Origin: Drechslerella dactyloides
Taxonomy: Eukaryota > Ascomycota > Orbiliomycetes > Orbiliales > Orbiliaceae
DNA length: 64,000 nucleotides
Assembly: GCA_020064725.1 (NCBI GenBank)
Contig: JAGTWJ010000002.1
Span: forward strand, 1,302,001 to 1,366,000
Direction of reading: 5' to 3'
Shown: one piece after another, positions 42,837-55,036 of the stretch
How positions within the stretch are numbered: the first letter of the stretch is position 1
How the letters are laid out: each line of letters starts with the position of its first letter
Notes under the pieces: model-generated
Seen by the model: only the letters and a program-made list of their open reading frames with translations
Database searches by the model: none
What the model was told of the DNA's origin: nothing
Made by a program: the position numbers and the translations under genes

Positions 42837-45015
42837 ATGAACACGCACACGCCAATGGCCGCCCCGTCGGCCCACAATGCCATGACGCCGGGCAACCTGG
42901 CTACTTTCCCGTTCTCGCCGGCGGTCTCGCAAGCTCTCGCCGGATCATCGCCACACCCGAACCTTAAGAAGTCGCCGCACAGCGCCGCACTCGCGCCGTC
43001 ATTATCGAGCAGCGGCCTGCAGTTCGGGTCGCCCGCGAGCTCGACGACGGGGACGAAGTATCTCCATTCGCTGAATTCGTTGCTCGGCGGTGAGGGCGCC
43101 GGCGGTGGAGGGGAGGATAAGGAGCGGAGTAAGCTTAAGAGAGTGCTGAAGATTCTCAAGGAGCGGCCGGGGAAGATTTCAGAGGAAGGGATCAAAAGAG
43201 TCGCTAGGAGAGCAGGGTATGATATCCCCCTGCTGTTCGGAGTCGTGTTTGAGAGCTTGTACTGATCGAATTCTTTGGATGCGTGCAGAATGCAATACCA
43301 CACTGATACCTCTGCGGTTGTGAAGGGCGCTCACACATTGATAATATCGGGTATCATCGTCGTGGTTGACGTACGTACAACGATACCCTGGGCACTCCAT
43401 TACCTCGAAATACCCGCGACGGAATACGCGCGATTGCTAACGCTGCCGCATTTCAGATCGACTTCAAGGACGGCGCCGTCACACGCGTCGCCCTCTCCTT
43501 CGCAGAGACATCCGGACCCTCCGCCGAATTCTCCGACAGAGCGGCAAAAATCCTCGAAAAGACGCTGAAACCGGACGGCTACAGCGTAACCTCGTCCCTC
43601 GCGCCGTTCGCCGACAATCTCGAGCGCTTTGCCAGGTCGGACAGACTGAGCCACCTGCCGTCGCTCAACTGCTTCAGCGCGGTGACGGGCCTCTACGTTA
43701 GCATGCGCAAGATCTGGGAGAAGGAGGTCGCGAGGATGGGCGAGGTCGAGGCCATGTGTAAGGGTATGGGGCGGCCGGGGATGCATTTGCGCGGTAAAGT
43801 CGGGTTCTGCATCGACTATTGGAAGGAGAGGCGGTTGATATCTAGCGATGTCGGGAAGGGTAAGGGACGGGGCGAGGATGAGAGCGGGCGATTCTGGAGG
43901 GTGGTGGTCGATGTGGACGAGCTGCCGAGTGAAGGGTACATCACGCCGGTTCGGAACTCCGAAGACTGGGTGTCCGACAATGTGCTAAAAGCGTGTGTTC
44001 ACCCTCCTCTATGACTGCATTCACATTGGATTGATCTACCCCGAGACCAATTGGATTGGAAGGTAGAGCTGACGGTTATGTTTAGAGCGGACGCAATCTT
44101 CGGCCACGACGCCTACGAAGTCGACTGGATAGAGCCGCCGCTGAACAACTACGAGCCCGCAACTAAGCCAGAGGTCCTCACCCGTCTGAACAACACCCGC
44201 TTCATCGCCAAGCTCGACCCCCCCGTCGTCATCGGTCTCCAGGACGAAGTGGAGATTCTCGGCGTCGCCGGCGCGTCCACGATGTCGCAGGTCATGCCGG
44301 AGCCGCTGGAGACGGTGCTGTGTCCGAAGATGAAGGGGGCCAAGGAGCCGCTTACGCACAGCCGGACGGTGTACATTGGCCAGGACGAGGGTGCCGAGCA
44401 TACGTATAACCTGAACACGCTGCGGCCGGCGTACGGACGGGTGCTCGAGGAGATACCATTCTCGCATCCGCGGCAGCTGGCTCTGATCTTCCAGGTATAT
44501 ACACATATCTCCATTCCTCATCAACCAGTTTCCGCGTGGTACTAATGGTTACAACTACGTAGATCCTGCGAAAGTACGCCTGCTTCAACACCGTCTTCCA
44601 CACCGCATTTCCAGAAGACACACCCCCACAGCCGCCGTCATCCACTCAACAGCAGCAGCAAACACCGCTCCAGCAGCAACAACCCTCGCAAAAGGAAGAT
44701 AAACTCGCACTCGACGCCTTCCTCGCCGACGACGCCCCGCTGAAGGTCGTGCCCGTCGACATATCGATGAACGCGCTCCCGCTCGGACTGTCGCTGCTAT
44801 TCCCGCACAGCGCGGAGAATATCAGCCAGGTGGAGGTGCATATTCTGAATAACGCGGAGCTGCAGATTCTCGCGGTCACAGGAGGGGTGGCGGCGGATGC
44901 GGACGCGGTGAAGAAGGTGGTGGAGGTTGCGGAGGATGTCGGGATTTTGGTGGAGTGGGTTCGACGCCGGATGAAGGTTGGTGCTGAGGCTGCTGGCGAC
45001 GGGATGGTGGAGTAG
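42837..45015 (+). CDS. MED1: Mediator complex subunit 1
   Basis: Five exons: 42837-43216, 43289-43370, 43457-43992, 44086-44494 and 44563-45015, 619 aa, all in frame. After a Ser/Pro-rich N-terminus comes the fungal Med1 domain: LKRVLKILKERPGKISEEGI, GAHTLIISGIIVVVD, IDFKDGAVTRVALSF, LERFARSDRLSHLPSLNCFS and GLYVSMRKIWEKE, a pattern characteristic of Mediator subunit 1. A glutamine-rich insert (about 485-510) precedes the last conserved part (LKVVPVDISMNALPLGLSLL). Med1 belongs to the Mediator middle module and links activators to RNA polymerase II in the nucleus. Exon 4 start at 44086 is placed by frame after TTTAG; the other junctions have standard signals. Confidence 0.9.
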
Positions 45016-45990
45016 ATGCATTTCTCTACGCACGTACTCGGGTCGGGCGGCTGCTGCTACTCGTACATTTTATGATGTTTACGATGATAGTGCTGATATA
45101 TAGCGAAGAGCAGTACATGCTTCGTTGTATACGGCACATCTATTGGCCCATTCGATGTGTTTTTTCTTGATACCCGATACATACTTATGGCGTCCTATTA
45201 ATATTGACGAATTGATGAATTTTGGAATTTACTGTTGCTCTCGCTCATTGTTGCCCCTACGTGACGATATCTCGTCGCGGTAGTTTTGGAGCCAAGTCGG
45301 GTAATTCTGAATTCGATCCGAGCGAGTCATGCTAGACGCCCCGACGTCATTGGCATCGACCGCATCGCCAAGCAACTTCTTGGCATCACAACTACAACTA
45401 CGTTCCAAGAGGAAGGGATGTAAGAAAATTCCAAAATCGATCAATTGCCGTTTTCCGCTCGGGAAAACGTACCGATCTCGTGAGAATATTATGGTACAAA
45501 AAGCCCTCCAAAGCAGTACGGTACAGGGAAACAAAAGCCCAATCCAATTCACAAAAAATTTTTATAACGCCGTGCCAGCAGACCCTTCCTTCCTTCATCC
45601 CTTCCACTTTCCTTCCTTGCATTTAGACCCCCACGTTCCAATACAGCGAGTCATGACGGTTGCTGTGGACGGCAACCGTAGGGGAACAGGGGACGGAAAG
45701 AAGGGAAGAAAGGAATGGAAGGGTTGTTTATTACATTCCGAAACTCTCAAGATCGGTTGTTCTACATTGCATTCGTAAGACAGGGTCGTTGGTGGGAAAT
45801 AACAAAGAAAAGAAAAGAAAAGAGGTCGGGTGGAGTATTAGTGTAGACTTGTAAAAAAGCCTTTATCGATCGCCAACGGTAGAAAATGGAAAAAGTCATC
45901 CAAGTCTAAGCGAAAACGAACAAAGAAAATAAATATCAAGTGAAACGAGAATTAAGTACAAGATATTTTGTTATTTGTGGTGGTTTAGCT
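45016..45990. other. Convergent 3' region MED1 / SOD
   Basis: Almost 1 kb between convergent stops, AT-rich, with an (AAAAG)n-like purine run near 45803-45824. Should hold both 3' UTRs. No gene seen. Confidence 0.5.
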
Positions 45991-47152
45991 TTACAGCACC
46001 AGGGAGCCGACGGCGAGGATGACGCCTAGCGCCATGCTGGCCCGCAGGCTGGTGGCACCACCCGTGGCGATTGGCGGGGCGGGCGTCGGGATGGTGGTGA
46101 CGTTGTTGCCGCCGTTGCCTCCGGGAGGGGTCGGTGGGTAGGTGGTGTTCGAGGGGGTGGGCATGCCGTTGCCCTTGACGGTGCCCTGGACGATGTTACC
46201 GCAGCCGATGCGGGTCAGGTTGATGTTGTGGATGACGACGCTGCGCGAGTTGCCGATGAAGGCGACGTTGCCGGGGACCAGGGAGAGGTATTTGTCCTAA
46301 TCGTCATCAGTATACCTTCTGATTTATATAGACCGAGGTGGTGGTCCACATGCAGGGGTGAGGTAGCTGGCTGAGTAGCTACCGTGTGGAGTAAACTTAC
46401 AACGTAGGAAGTGCAGTAGTCGTACACGCCGGCGGGAATGTCCCCGTGCTTGCCGGACAGATCACCGACCTGGCAGGTCTCCGGGGCACCAGCATCGCAT
46501 TTGACGGTATCGTTGCGAAGAAAAGGGTCGAGATGAGCACCGGTGGCCGAGCAGTTCCCATTCGGGCCGACGACAAAGTCTACATGCCGCACCCGTTAGA
46601 CAAACGTTCGTTCATTCTCTTGCAGGTTCGGATGTGCATTTGCATCTGCATTTCCGCAAAAGGGTCATCGGAATGTGATGTGTACTGACCGTGAATGTGG
46701 TATGGGTATGGACCCGGCTGTGACGCGTTGATGCCCTTGAAGCAAACGTGAACGAGGACGCCGACACCTGCCGTTTCGAAAGCACGTTAGCAGGTATGTT
46801 CTGGTTAGGGAAGGATGTTGTGAATCGGATGAGGTAGGCAAGCAAACAGTGCGTCTTGAGCATGCAGATGCACGGATCAAGCTATTGCTCAAGGATGCGA
46901 GCCATGCAGCTGATCTATAATTATAATATTGGATGGTGGAAAGCTTGGGGTTTCAAACATACCGTCGCTGGTACCCGTGAAGTTCAGGTAGCCCATCTCG
47001 ACGTTCGAGCTGCTGAAGCTGGCTTCGTACAGGATGTCGGCGGAATTGCCTGTCGTGACGGGGGCATTTCCTAGGGCGCCGGTGACCTGGGCGGAGACGG
47101 TGGTGGCGGCCGTGACGGCGACGGCGAGAACGGTGGACGTGGACAGATGCAT
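45991..47152 (-). CDS. Cu-only superoxide dismutase, GPI-anchored
   Basis: Four exons on the minus strand: 47152-46963, 46767-46690, 46579-46401 and 46296-45991, 250 aa, all in frame. Signal peptide about 1-21 (ends TTVSA). SOD fold landmarks: YPYHIHDF gives His87 and His89, GAHLDPF gives His105, and SVVIHN gives His172, the four copper ligands of the SOD_Cu family. The block PETCQVGDLSGKHG carries acidic residues and the disulfide Cys in place of the zinc loop, as in Cu-only fungal enzymes such as Candida Sod5. The last 60 residues are Thr/Pro/Gly/Asn-rich and end in a hydrophobic stretch (MALGVILAVGSLVL), a GPI-anchor signal. Such surface enzymes convert superoxide to peroxide, for example during host oxidative burst or cell-wall redox work. 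Confidence 0.92.
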
Positions 47153-47236
47153 TGTGACGGTTTGCTATAATGCGCTATGAACGGTAGCGATTGCTGATTT
47201 GCTTGAAGCTGGAATTCACAGTTAGGACGGATGTGC

Positions 47237-47258
47237 AAGACAGACAGACAGACAGACG
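47237..47258. repeat. (GACA)n microsatellite
   Basis: About five copies of GACA in the 5' leader or promoter of the Cu-only SOD gene. Confidence 0.6.
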
Positions 47259-47376
47259 GTCTATAGCTGGGGGACGACGGAAACAGGACGATGCGTCGCG
47301 GAAGCTTAAACAGTTGGGTGGAGGAGAGTGGATGGAGGAGGGAGGCGGAAGAGGGTTTGGGCGGTGGAGTGTGATA

Positions 47377-47383
47377 ATTTATA
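47377..47383 (-). promoter_or_regulatory. TATA-like element of the Cu-only SOD gene
   Basis: TATAAAT on the minus strand, about 225 bp before the SOD start codon; the intervening 200 bp would be leader. Suggestive only. Confidence 0.4.
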
Positions 47384-48483
47384 TGGGTTCTGGGCCTTGA
47401 GGCTGGTGTGCCGCAGATGATGCAGCCGGAAGGATCGAAAGAGAGTTTTGATAGGAGGATTTCTTTCTTTCTTCCGCTTTCCGGCCAGCCACACCCGCTG
47501 CCAATATAACTTTGAAACCGTCAAGGACGCCAGGAGAGGCTCTGCCTGTTGACTCGATGTTGGTGCCGCAGACGCCGACGGCGCTAAGCGTGCGTATACA
47601 GCCACACAGGACGTACCCGAGATGTATACGCAATGGAACCTGTCGTCGAGATGGATGCTCTCGCGCTATGCAATTGATATGATGCGCAGCTTGTGGATGT
47701 CACCGCTGCAGAATTGGAAGACGACGACGCTGGATCGGATTGGATCGCTTCGGAAAACTCAGCTCAGCAGGCGACAGGCAGCGGATAGAGTTTCTCGAGC
47801 AGCGCGACAGGCGTGTCAGACACGGATGCCATGCGTGCGAGGCAAAATGCCGCAGGCCGTTGAGGCCAACGTGAGTGTTGGCAGCGTGGTGTTTTCGAAC
47901 AGAGCGGCCAAAGCTTAACTTGAAACCAGATCCGAAAGCATGTTTGCGGGAAAAGGTGGGCAACAAGCTTTTCGTTTTTACACAATTCATGAACTGACAA
48001 GGCCACTTCACTTACCACGCTATTAATAAACCCGCTTGCGTAAAAGAACAGAGGGGCCTGATCAATATCGAATCGCCGGCGGGGCTGTTGGTGTGTGTGG
48101 TTGTGCGTGGATACGTCGGCCGGCGTTTCAGACAGACGCAAAAATAGCTGCCTGTGAGTGCGAACGATCGTTTTTAATATATCTATCTATCACCAGATCC
48201 GATGCGACTCGAGCCGGATTGTGAATAGATGCAAGGAAGGGGAACCCTTTTATTGCGGCTGGGAGAATTAAGAGCGAGCGAGGGGGAGGTCGAAGTATGT
48301 ATATCGGCGTATCAATATTGCGTATGCAGGCTAAGCTTCGAGCTTCGATGCGGCCGGGCCAGAGGGCCTTTATATAATCCGAATGGAGATGCTCAAGCAG
48401 GGAATTCTTGTTTACCGGTCCGTTCGATCCAAGCAATGAATGCGTATTGCAGACGCACGCACGGTACATACATACACACGTAT

Positions 48484-48498
48484 GCATGCATGCATGCA
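48484..48498. repeat. (TGCA)n microsatellite
   Basis: Self-complementary TGCA tetranucleotide run within a gene-free stretch. Confidence 0.55.
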
Positions 48499-51400
48499 TA
48501 TTTCCATGTAATTGAACTTCCCCTTCGTGTCGCAGGGCGAGCGAGCGAGCCAGCGCTCGCCGCACCAGAATACTGGACTTGCTGCACTTCAGCGCCGGGC
48601 ATCGGATCTTAGCGACGGTGCATGCATGCATTTGTAATATGAACGCATCACGGCAATTGCAATCGCAATCCCCTCCGCTCGCCGGCCATGGGCAAAGGCC
48701 CCAAGGGTCAAGGCGCCCCCAGCTCTCGATCCCCATTGGCCCAGACAGCCGCTCGCGATGCCGAGAGCAGATCGTCAACTGCAAGCGACGTGAAACGCAT
48801 CATTCCTCATTCCGCCTGACCAAGGTTCCTTCCCCCGCCGAATCTGGCAAGACGGGCTGCGTACGGACGTGTACGGAGTACGTACGTCGTGCTGCTAGGG
48901 ACGTCCAACGGTTGCAAGGTTGCACCGGCGGCCGTCACACCAACGGGGCGTTCTCAAAGCGACGCGCCCTGGGCAACTGCCATTGGCCGTTGCACGCGAT
49001 TGATCATGGGGATGTCTGGAGCATGCACGAGCAGCGCGGGGCGGCGTCGTCGTCGTCGAGCTAGCCACGTTGTTGGACTTGCTGGCCAGGCTTCAAATTT
49101 CCGTTTGCCTGTGAGTCCACGGCGCCTTCTGATCTCCCAGCCGTTGCATTTCTTGATTGGCTGCTGCCCCGGACGCTCGCGAGGACATGCCCGCGCGCTC
49201 GTCGACCTGGCTATCCCGTCCGGTTCTCGATTGAGAAGATCTTTAGTAAAAGAAAAAAACCGTTACTAGCACTTGCACTTGTAGTTATCATTGGTGGTAT
49301 AATAGCAGAGTCACGATATAGCGACAATTATAAACGTCGCCCCCGTATTCCCGAAGCGGCCATTGGGCAGCAGATCGCATATGCCAGCCTGCTTTCCTGC
49401 TGAGGCATCGCTTAGTCGCAGCGGCCAGCGCTCGCTTTGAGCAGCTGGCCGTTGTCGTGATGCAATGATATGGATACGGCTAAACGCATTTTCGCATGTT
49501 TGCAGCCCTTTGTTTCGAAACGAACAAAGGGACGTCGAACGCTTGGCCTTGCTCCGCTGAGACCGAGAACTCAATTATCGATAGCATCAATGAATCGAGT
49601 CAATCGACTGTCTCGATATATTCATCCATCCCTCGAGGAGGTCTCGCTTTGTTTATTTTTATCCAGGCCGTGGATCAAATCACCAACGATAATGATATTC
49701 ATGAACCCTGGCCAAGGCCTCCACACCGACACATCGCGGAGAACACGGGAAGGCCTCCGACCAAGCTGGCAGGAAACGCTCGAGTCAACACTGCCACCCC
49801 GAGCCTCACATATTAATAGATTATGTAATATACCTGTCCAGGGACGGGCACAGTCAGCCATCGCAAACCGTCGGCCGCGAAAGGCTTTAAGGCACCCCCA
49901 GCCAAGCACAGAACCCGGCTGTTGGGACTGATCTGGCATGCAGCCCGGCCGGAACAGGTGCTACCATATCCAATCCACGGCGCGCCTGCGCGAGTCAACG
50001 GGCTTTAATCAGTGTCATGCCCAGCAACATGCAGGCGATTAATATCACAACGGTCGAAAATATATCGTACACCGCTGCAGCTAGCTGCTAAAGTTGTCTC
50101 GAGAAGCTGTGCGCTGTGCCTCCGAACCAGAAAATGCCATGGACTGGAGATTACACCGCATACAACTCGCAGAATCTCGCAGGGTCGCGTCGGCCATGCA
50201 TGGAATGTCTTAATGGACATGCACGCATATGTAGATAGCTATAGACGGTTTCACAGTGCGTCCGTGGAGCCCCGTGTGATGTATTCCAGATCTAGGCGAA
50301 ATCGAAGGAGACCCGACATGTTGTCAGTAATAATATCGATGTTATAACATCCAATCTATCTGATGCAGCGCGATCCTTCCGGCGGCCGCGCGCCCCAAGC
50401 TTCCAGTAACCGACGGAACGGCCAATCAGAATTTTTCCACGAGCTAGGCTGCGGTGTCACGAACCCCGATATTGACTGACGAGCGCCGACAAAATGATAA
50501 TGGGTGTACGTGTACTCGTGTATACAGGTACACACCGGCTGGTAGAACAGAACGACCGGCGGATGCTGAAACGGGCTAACGGTCGACTGTGCCGACGATA
50601 TTTAAAATCTTGGAACACAGGGGGCACGAAACGCTGATGTTCATGGGGCGTTGGACAGTCGACAGCCACTTACGTCTACGTCCACACGTCGACATGGCAT
50701 CTGGATCCAACTGTCGCTTTTTTCATTTTTTTAGTAAACGTAGCGCCAAAACGAGTCGTGTGCCTTGGATTTAGAAATTCTGCTATTGGTTAAGCAGCCT
50801 CGAGTGATCCCGAGGCCAGATTTGCAGAATTTGCGTGGCCGATTACCGTGCAACGCCGCATGCCGCTGTGAGGCTTCTAATGCGGTCCAACAGAGTATTC
50901 GCGGACTAGCCTCAGCATTGCCACGCTTGTATGCGATTATAATTGGAGAATCGATAGTGATAAGACACAATACTATCCGCAGCGAAACAAAAATAATAAT
51001 AATCAGAAACAGGCTGGATCCAGCTCCCATATGCTTGACCAAAACTTCATACCGGTATCAATGTCAACGGTCCGAAGCCAGATTAAGCAGAACTCAACAT
51101 GGACCGGTCTCGCCCAGGTCCGCTCAAGCCCTATCTCCCAAACGCAATGCGCAATTCTGCCAGATAGATTCGATTCGAGGCTCGCATACATGCATGGAAG
51201 CCAACCATGTGCCCAGGCTCCGTCCTCGCTAGGGCAGCGAAGCCACGAAAAAATGTTCGATTTCCAAGTCTTCATGCATGCATGCTCAAATTTACTTTGC
51301 GCGCCTTCACCATGCGTATGCATACGGCCAGGATGATGTATCGATCGATGCGGATACCGATTAATGCTGTGTGACGCAAAGCGTCATGCTTATGCAACGG

Positions 51401-52252
51401 CCAATTTAACTTCCCGTGTATACATATTTTTACTTGAGTACTGTACTTTACATACATACATACTTCCCGCCTTGGAATTCGGGAGTTTATCTTGTACGTA
51501 TGTACGTACTCCTATAATATCGAAATAGGTATACACTCCTTTGACGGACGTGGACAATGCCGTCGACAGGCAGCCTGTGCACTGCCACACCGTCGATATT
51601 ACGGATCCGCGGGGTATAGATCTAGTATAGCACACGGGTAACTTGGGGTTACACGTGTATAATTTACCGTTGCGTCCCCAGATTCAGCAGCTGTCCGGCC
51701 GGCGTGCTGGCGCCGACGCGACATGCGAGATTTAAATTACCGCCCCGCGATCTCGGCGCTGACATTCGATTACAGGATTACAGGATGGGTGTATACTCCG
51801 GGTTCCGGGTTCCTTACCACCCGGATGCAATTGATATCATTTTTCCCGGATGGCGAAGTATATAGTATCTTTCTTATGATATCTTCCGTGTTACGGGCCG
51901 TTCATGCCTGGATCGTACATGTGCATGTCAAATATAGCTCTGTCGCAAGGTACGGATAAAACTAATTCCCTCGATATGCTGATGTCATGGCTACGTATCT
52001 GACGGCCCTGTCAACTTGCTAATACTAGCAGAGTTTTACGATATTCAATGCCGGTTGATGACGAGCACATCCCAGTTACTTGTTGATTATTATATAGCAC
52101 GCATCTTTATTTTTTTCTATTACATTATACGCCAGCATTTTAGACCACTTGCGTGACAAGATACAACAGTAAAAGACACATACAAACGCCACCCTCACAG
52201 ACAACATAGGTATACCCCGTACACCGGCATCCATACAAAAAGAAAAATCAAT

Positions 52253-55036
52253 TTACCTTCCCCTCGCAACCGTGAACCCGCCCACCCGTCTCCGTATATT
52301 CTGCCGCCTCCCCTTCCACGCCCGCTTCACCACCTTCCACCCGTGTATCTGCCCAAACGTGCTCCCCAGCCCGCCGATGAGCCAGAGAAAGACAATCGTC
52401 AGCGCGAGCGCGACGCCGACGGCCGCCCAGAAGTTCTGGTAGTTGTACAGGCCTGAGATGCCCGCGACGTCTTGCATGCTAAAGTAGGCCATGACGATGC
52501 TGATCGGTAGGAAGACGATGGTGACCTTGGCGAGGGCGACGGAGAGGAGGGAGAGCTTTTCGACGGCCTTTGTCTCGCGGAAGTTGAGGCGGTTGTAGGT
52601 CTATCCGTAGCAAGACGAATTAGTAACTCTATCTATATATAATCGGAGGCATGGGCGTGGTGAAATATGTGTATATATATTCATACCAGGGATATCAGCC
52701 CGTTGGCCTCCTTCTCGCAGTCTTCAATTTCACTGATCGCGAGCTGGGAGATACGGTGCTTCAGCCGCTCGAAGCGGCTCATGGACAGCATGCTGAAGCA
52801 CTTGTTCGCCGGATCTTTGAAGTATGCTTTGTTCTCGAGCAGGCGGTCGAGGATCAGCTCGTAGCTGTTGTACACGCGCTTCAGACTCGCGAGGCGGCGG
52901 GCGATGTCGTGCAGTTTGTCAATGTGGTCGAGCATAGGGTCCTCGCCTCTCTGTTCACATCGTATGTCAGCCACAGTTGTAACATGCTTGATCTACTGAA
53001 CGTATGACTTACGATTTCGTTCAGCTCCTTGCTGTACGGATGCGCGCGGTCCACCGCAAGACTCCACGACGCATACCAGTCGTCGAACAGATAATAAAAC
53101 AACAAGTCCTTCGCCTCGCCGAACATCCGCCGCACGACCAGCGCCCCCTGCTCCATCGCGACCTCGACGTCGTTGGACCCGCTGCGCTTCTTCGCGAGCC
53201 CAGCCTTGGACAGGCAGCGGAGCACGACGCGGATGTTGCGGCGGATATGCGAGACGGTGTCCTTTACATCGCGCGGGTTCGTGATTTCCTTCTTCATCTT
53301 GGGGATCGGCTCGTGGATGGAGATGACGGTGCCGTCGTGCGTCATGATGAGCCAGATCCACAGGCGGAGCATGTGCGGGTTGTAGTGGAGGTCGTTGTAG
53401 TTCTCCTCGGCTTCGTTGCATTCAAAGACGTCGTCGTCAAAGTCGTCGTCGCTGTCGGAGGAGGCGTCTTGGTTCAGGCTCATTTCGTCGTCGAGGGAGT
53501 CGTCGTCGCGTGGACCGCCGGCGCTGTTGCGGCGGGAGCGGGCGGGACGCTTGGATTTGTTCTTGCCGGCGTTGGATTTCGGCTTGCTTGAGAACTGGCG
53601 GCGGAGGGCCTCGCGGAAGGTTTCAAAGTCGTCGTCGTCGGGGTTGGCGGCGACTGCGGCTGCGTCGGGGATTGGCTTGCCGCGGATGCTCATGCGCTTC
53701 ATGAGGGCGGTGAAGAGGTTGGCGGACTTTTCCGAGGCCTTTTCCGCGTGGCTGCCGCTTGTGCTGCTGCCGGAGTGGAGGGGGAGGATGGTGGAGTTCG
53801 AGGGGCTTTCGGCCTTGCGACGGAGGAGGTTGCGGAGCCAGGAGATGCCGGCCTCGCCGGCGACTTCGGGGTCGATTCGTGCGGCCTCTTGGAGGACGGC
53901 GGTGTCTTGTAAGTCCTGTCGGGCGCGCTTGAGGATCTTGCGGGAGACGGTATTGTGGAGCATGTTGAAGCCGACGGCGAGGACTGTCAACGGTATCTTG
54001 TCAGTATTATACACGGATGACGAAGGATATCGTAGGGCGGAAGCCGAGCTTACATTGCGGGCCGTATTCTACGGTCGACCAGTGCCATACCTTCTGTGCG
54101 ATCTCAAGGTTTCCTCGACCCGGTGGCGAGAGCATTGTCGCCCGCAGCCTCGTCGACAGTCCGTACCTCAGCAGAAGTTTCTACCTCGAGTTAGCCTGTG
54201 ACTTCCGTGATGTGAGATATTCGCGAGATGTATAGAACATACGTTGAGAAACTCGCCCTGTTCATGGGCATCAAATATAGCTCTATTGATAGCAAACCGG
54301 TCAGCAACCGTAACTTTCAAGATCTCGATATACTGGAGACGTACATCCACCGCGTCCCGATCTCCTTCGGCCGTTTCTCTCCCTGCCAGCTGTTCAGCAG
54401 GGCCTCCGTTTTCTCTGTCGGCACATCATGCGACACCCACGCGCTCTCCCGTCCGAAATCCACAACCATATTCTTACAGTCTCGCCCCGTCAGCTTCCCG
54501 TCCGCGATCTCATAGTGCTCCGTGTTATCCAGCGCTGCGAAATCCAGTCCGCAGTCTTTATAGTAGTTTTGTATCGCAGCCTCCGTTTCCGCCTCCGCGT
54601 CCGGTAACGAGGACCCTTCGCCGAAGCCTGGCGGTAGCACGGGCTTCAACCTCGCGGCTGCAGAGACGGTCGCCAGCGCGCTGCTCCAGCCTGCTCCTGG
54701 CGCCGGCTGCGCGTTCGAGCTGCTGCTTTTCGTTGTGAACTTGTGCGAGAGGGCATTGTCGCTGTTGCTACGGCGGAGAAGGTATGGGCCCGTATGAGAG
54801 AATATCGACGGCGGCGGTTGCGGGCTCGACGGACGACCACGGTGGGGGGATACGGCCGTTGCGGTCCCGCGCGAGGTGCTTCTGTGGCGGCCGGTGGACC
54901 GAGATGCCTGTCGGGCTTCGAAGGAGGTGCGCTGGGCGTGTGTCGATGGGGAGCCGCTGCGGTCGCGGGGTTCATAGGCCGGGCGTCCGTGGCTGTGGAT
55001 TGGCCCCGTCGGCGAGACGCTTCGGTTGCGCCCCAT
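52253..55036 (-). CDS. CorA-like divalent cation transporter
   Basis: Six exons on the minus strand: 55036-54345, 54282-54243, 54180-54054, 53983-53013, 52950-52687 and 52600-52253, 813 aa, all in frame. N-terminal 200 residues are Ser/Pro/Arg-rich and polar. The soluble domain starts near TRW (about 229) and includes FDAHEQGEFLN, RYGLSTRLRATML and FLAVGFNMLHNTV. A disordered, highly acidic insert (SDSDDDFDDDVFE) follows a Lys-rich tract. Then a helical part (MLDHIDKLHDIARRLASLKR, SRFERLKHRISQLAI) leads to two C-terminal transmembrane helices at about 715-736 and 753-775. Two closely spaced C-terminal helices after a long cytosolic domain are the CorA/Mrs2/Alr layout. The signature GMN after TM1 is replaced: it reads YFSMQ (735-739). 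Transport of Mg2+ or another divalent ion is inferred. Exons 2 and 3 are small and placed by frame and branch point (GCTAAC). Confidence 0.82.

Larger units (their letters stand above)
47153..52252. other. Gene-free stretch, 5.1 kb
   Basis: Left end is the SOD promoter, with a (GACA)n run near 47237-47258. The rest shows many overlapping open frames on both strands (for example 48128-48784 minus, 48579-49064 plus) without motifs and with compositions of chance translations. A run of TGCA repeats sits near 48484-48498. Right end holds the 3' UTR of the CorA-like gene. Nothing I can support as a gene. Confidence 0.45.

Noticed and set aside
48128..48784. 218-codon minus-strand frame
   Set aside because: Contains the translation of the TGCA repeat (Cys/Met/His runs); no motif; overlaps other chance frames.
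53004..53591. 195-codon plus-strand frame
   Set aside because: Complement of the acidic and basic inserts of the CorA-like gene; composition is explained by that gene.
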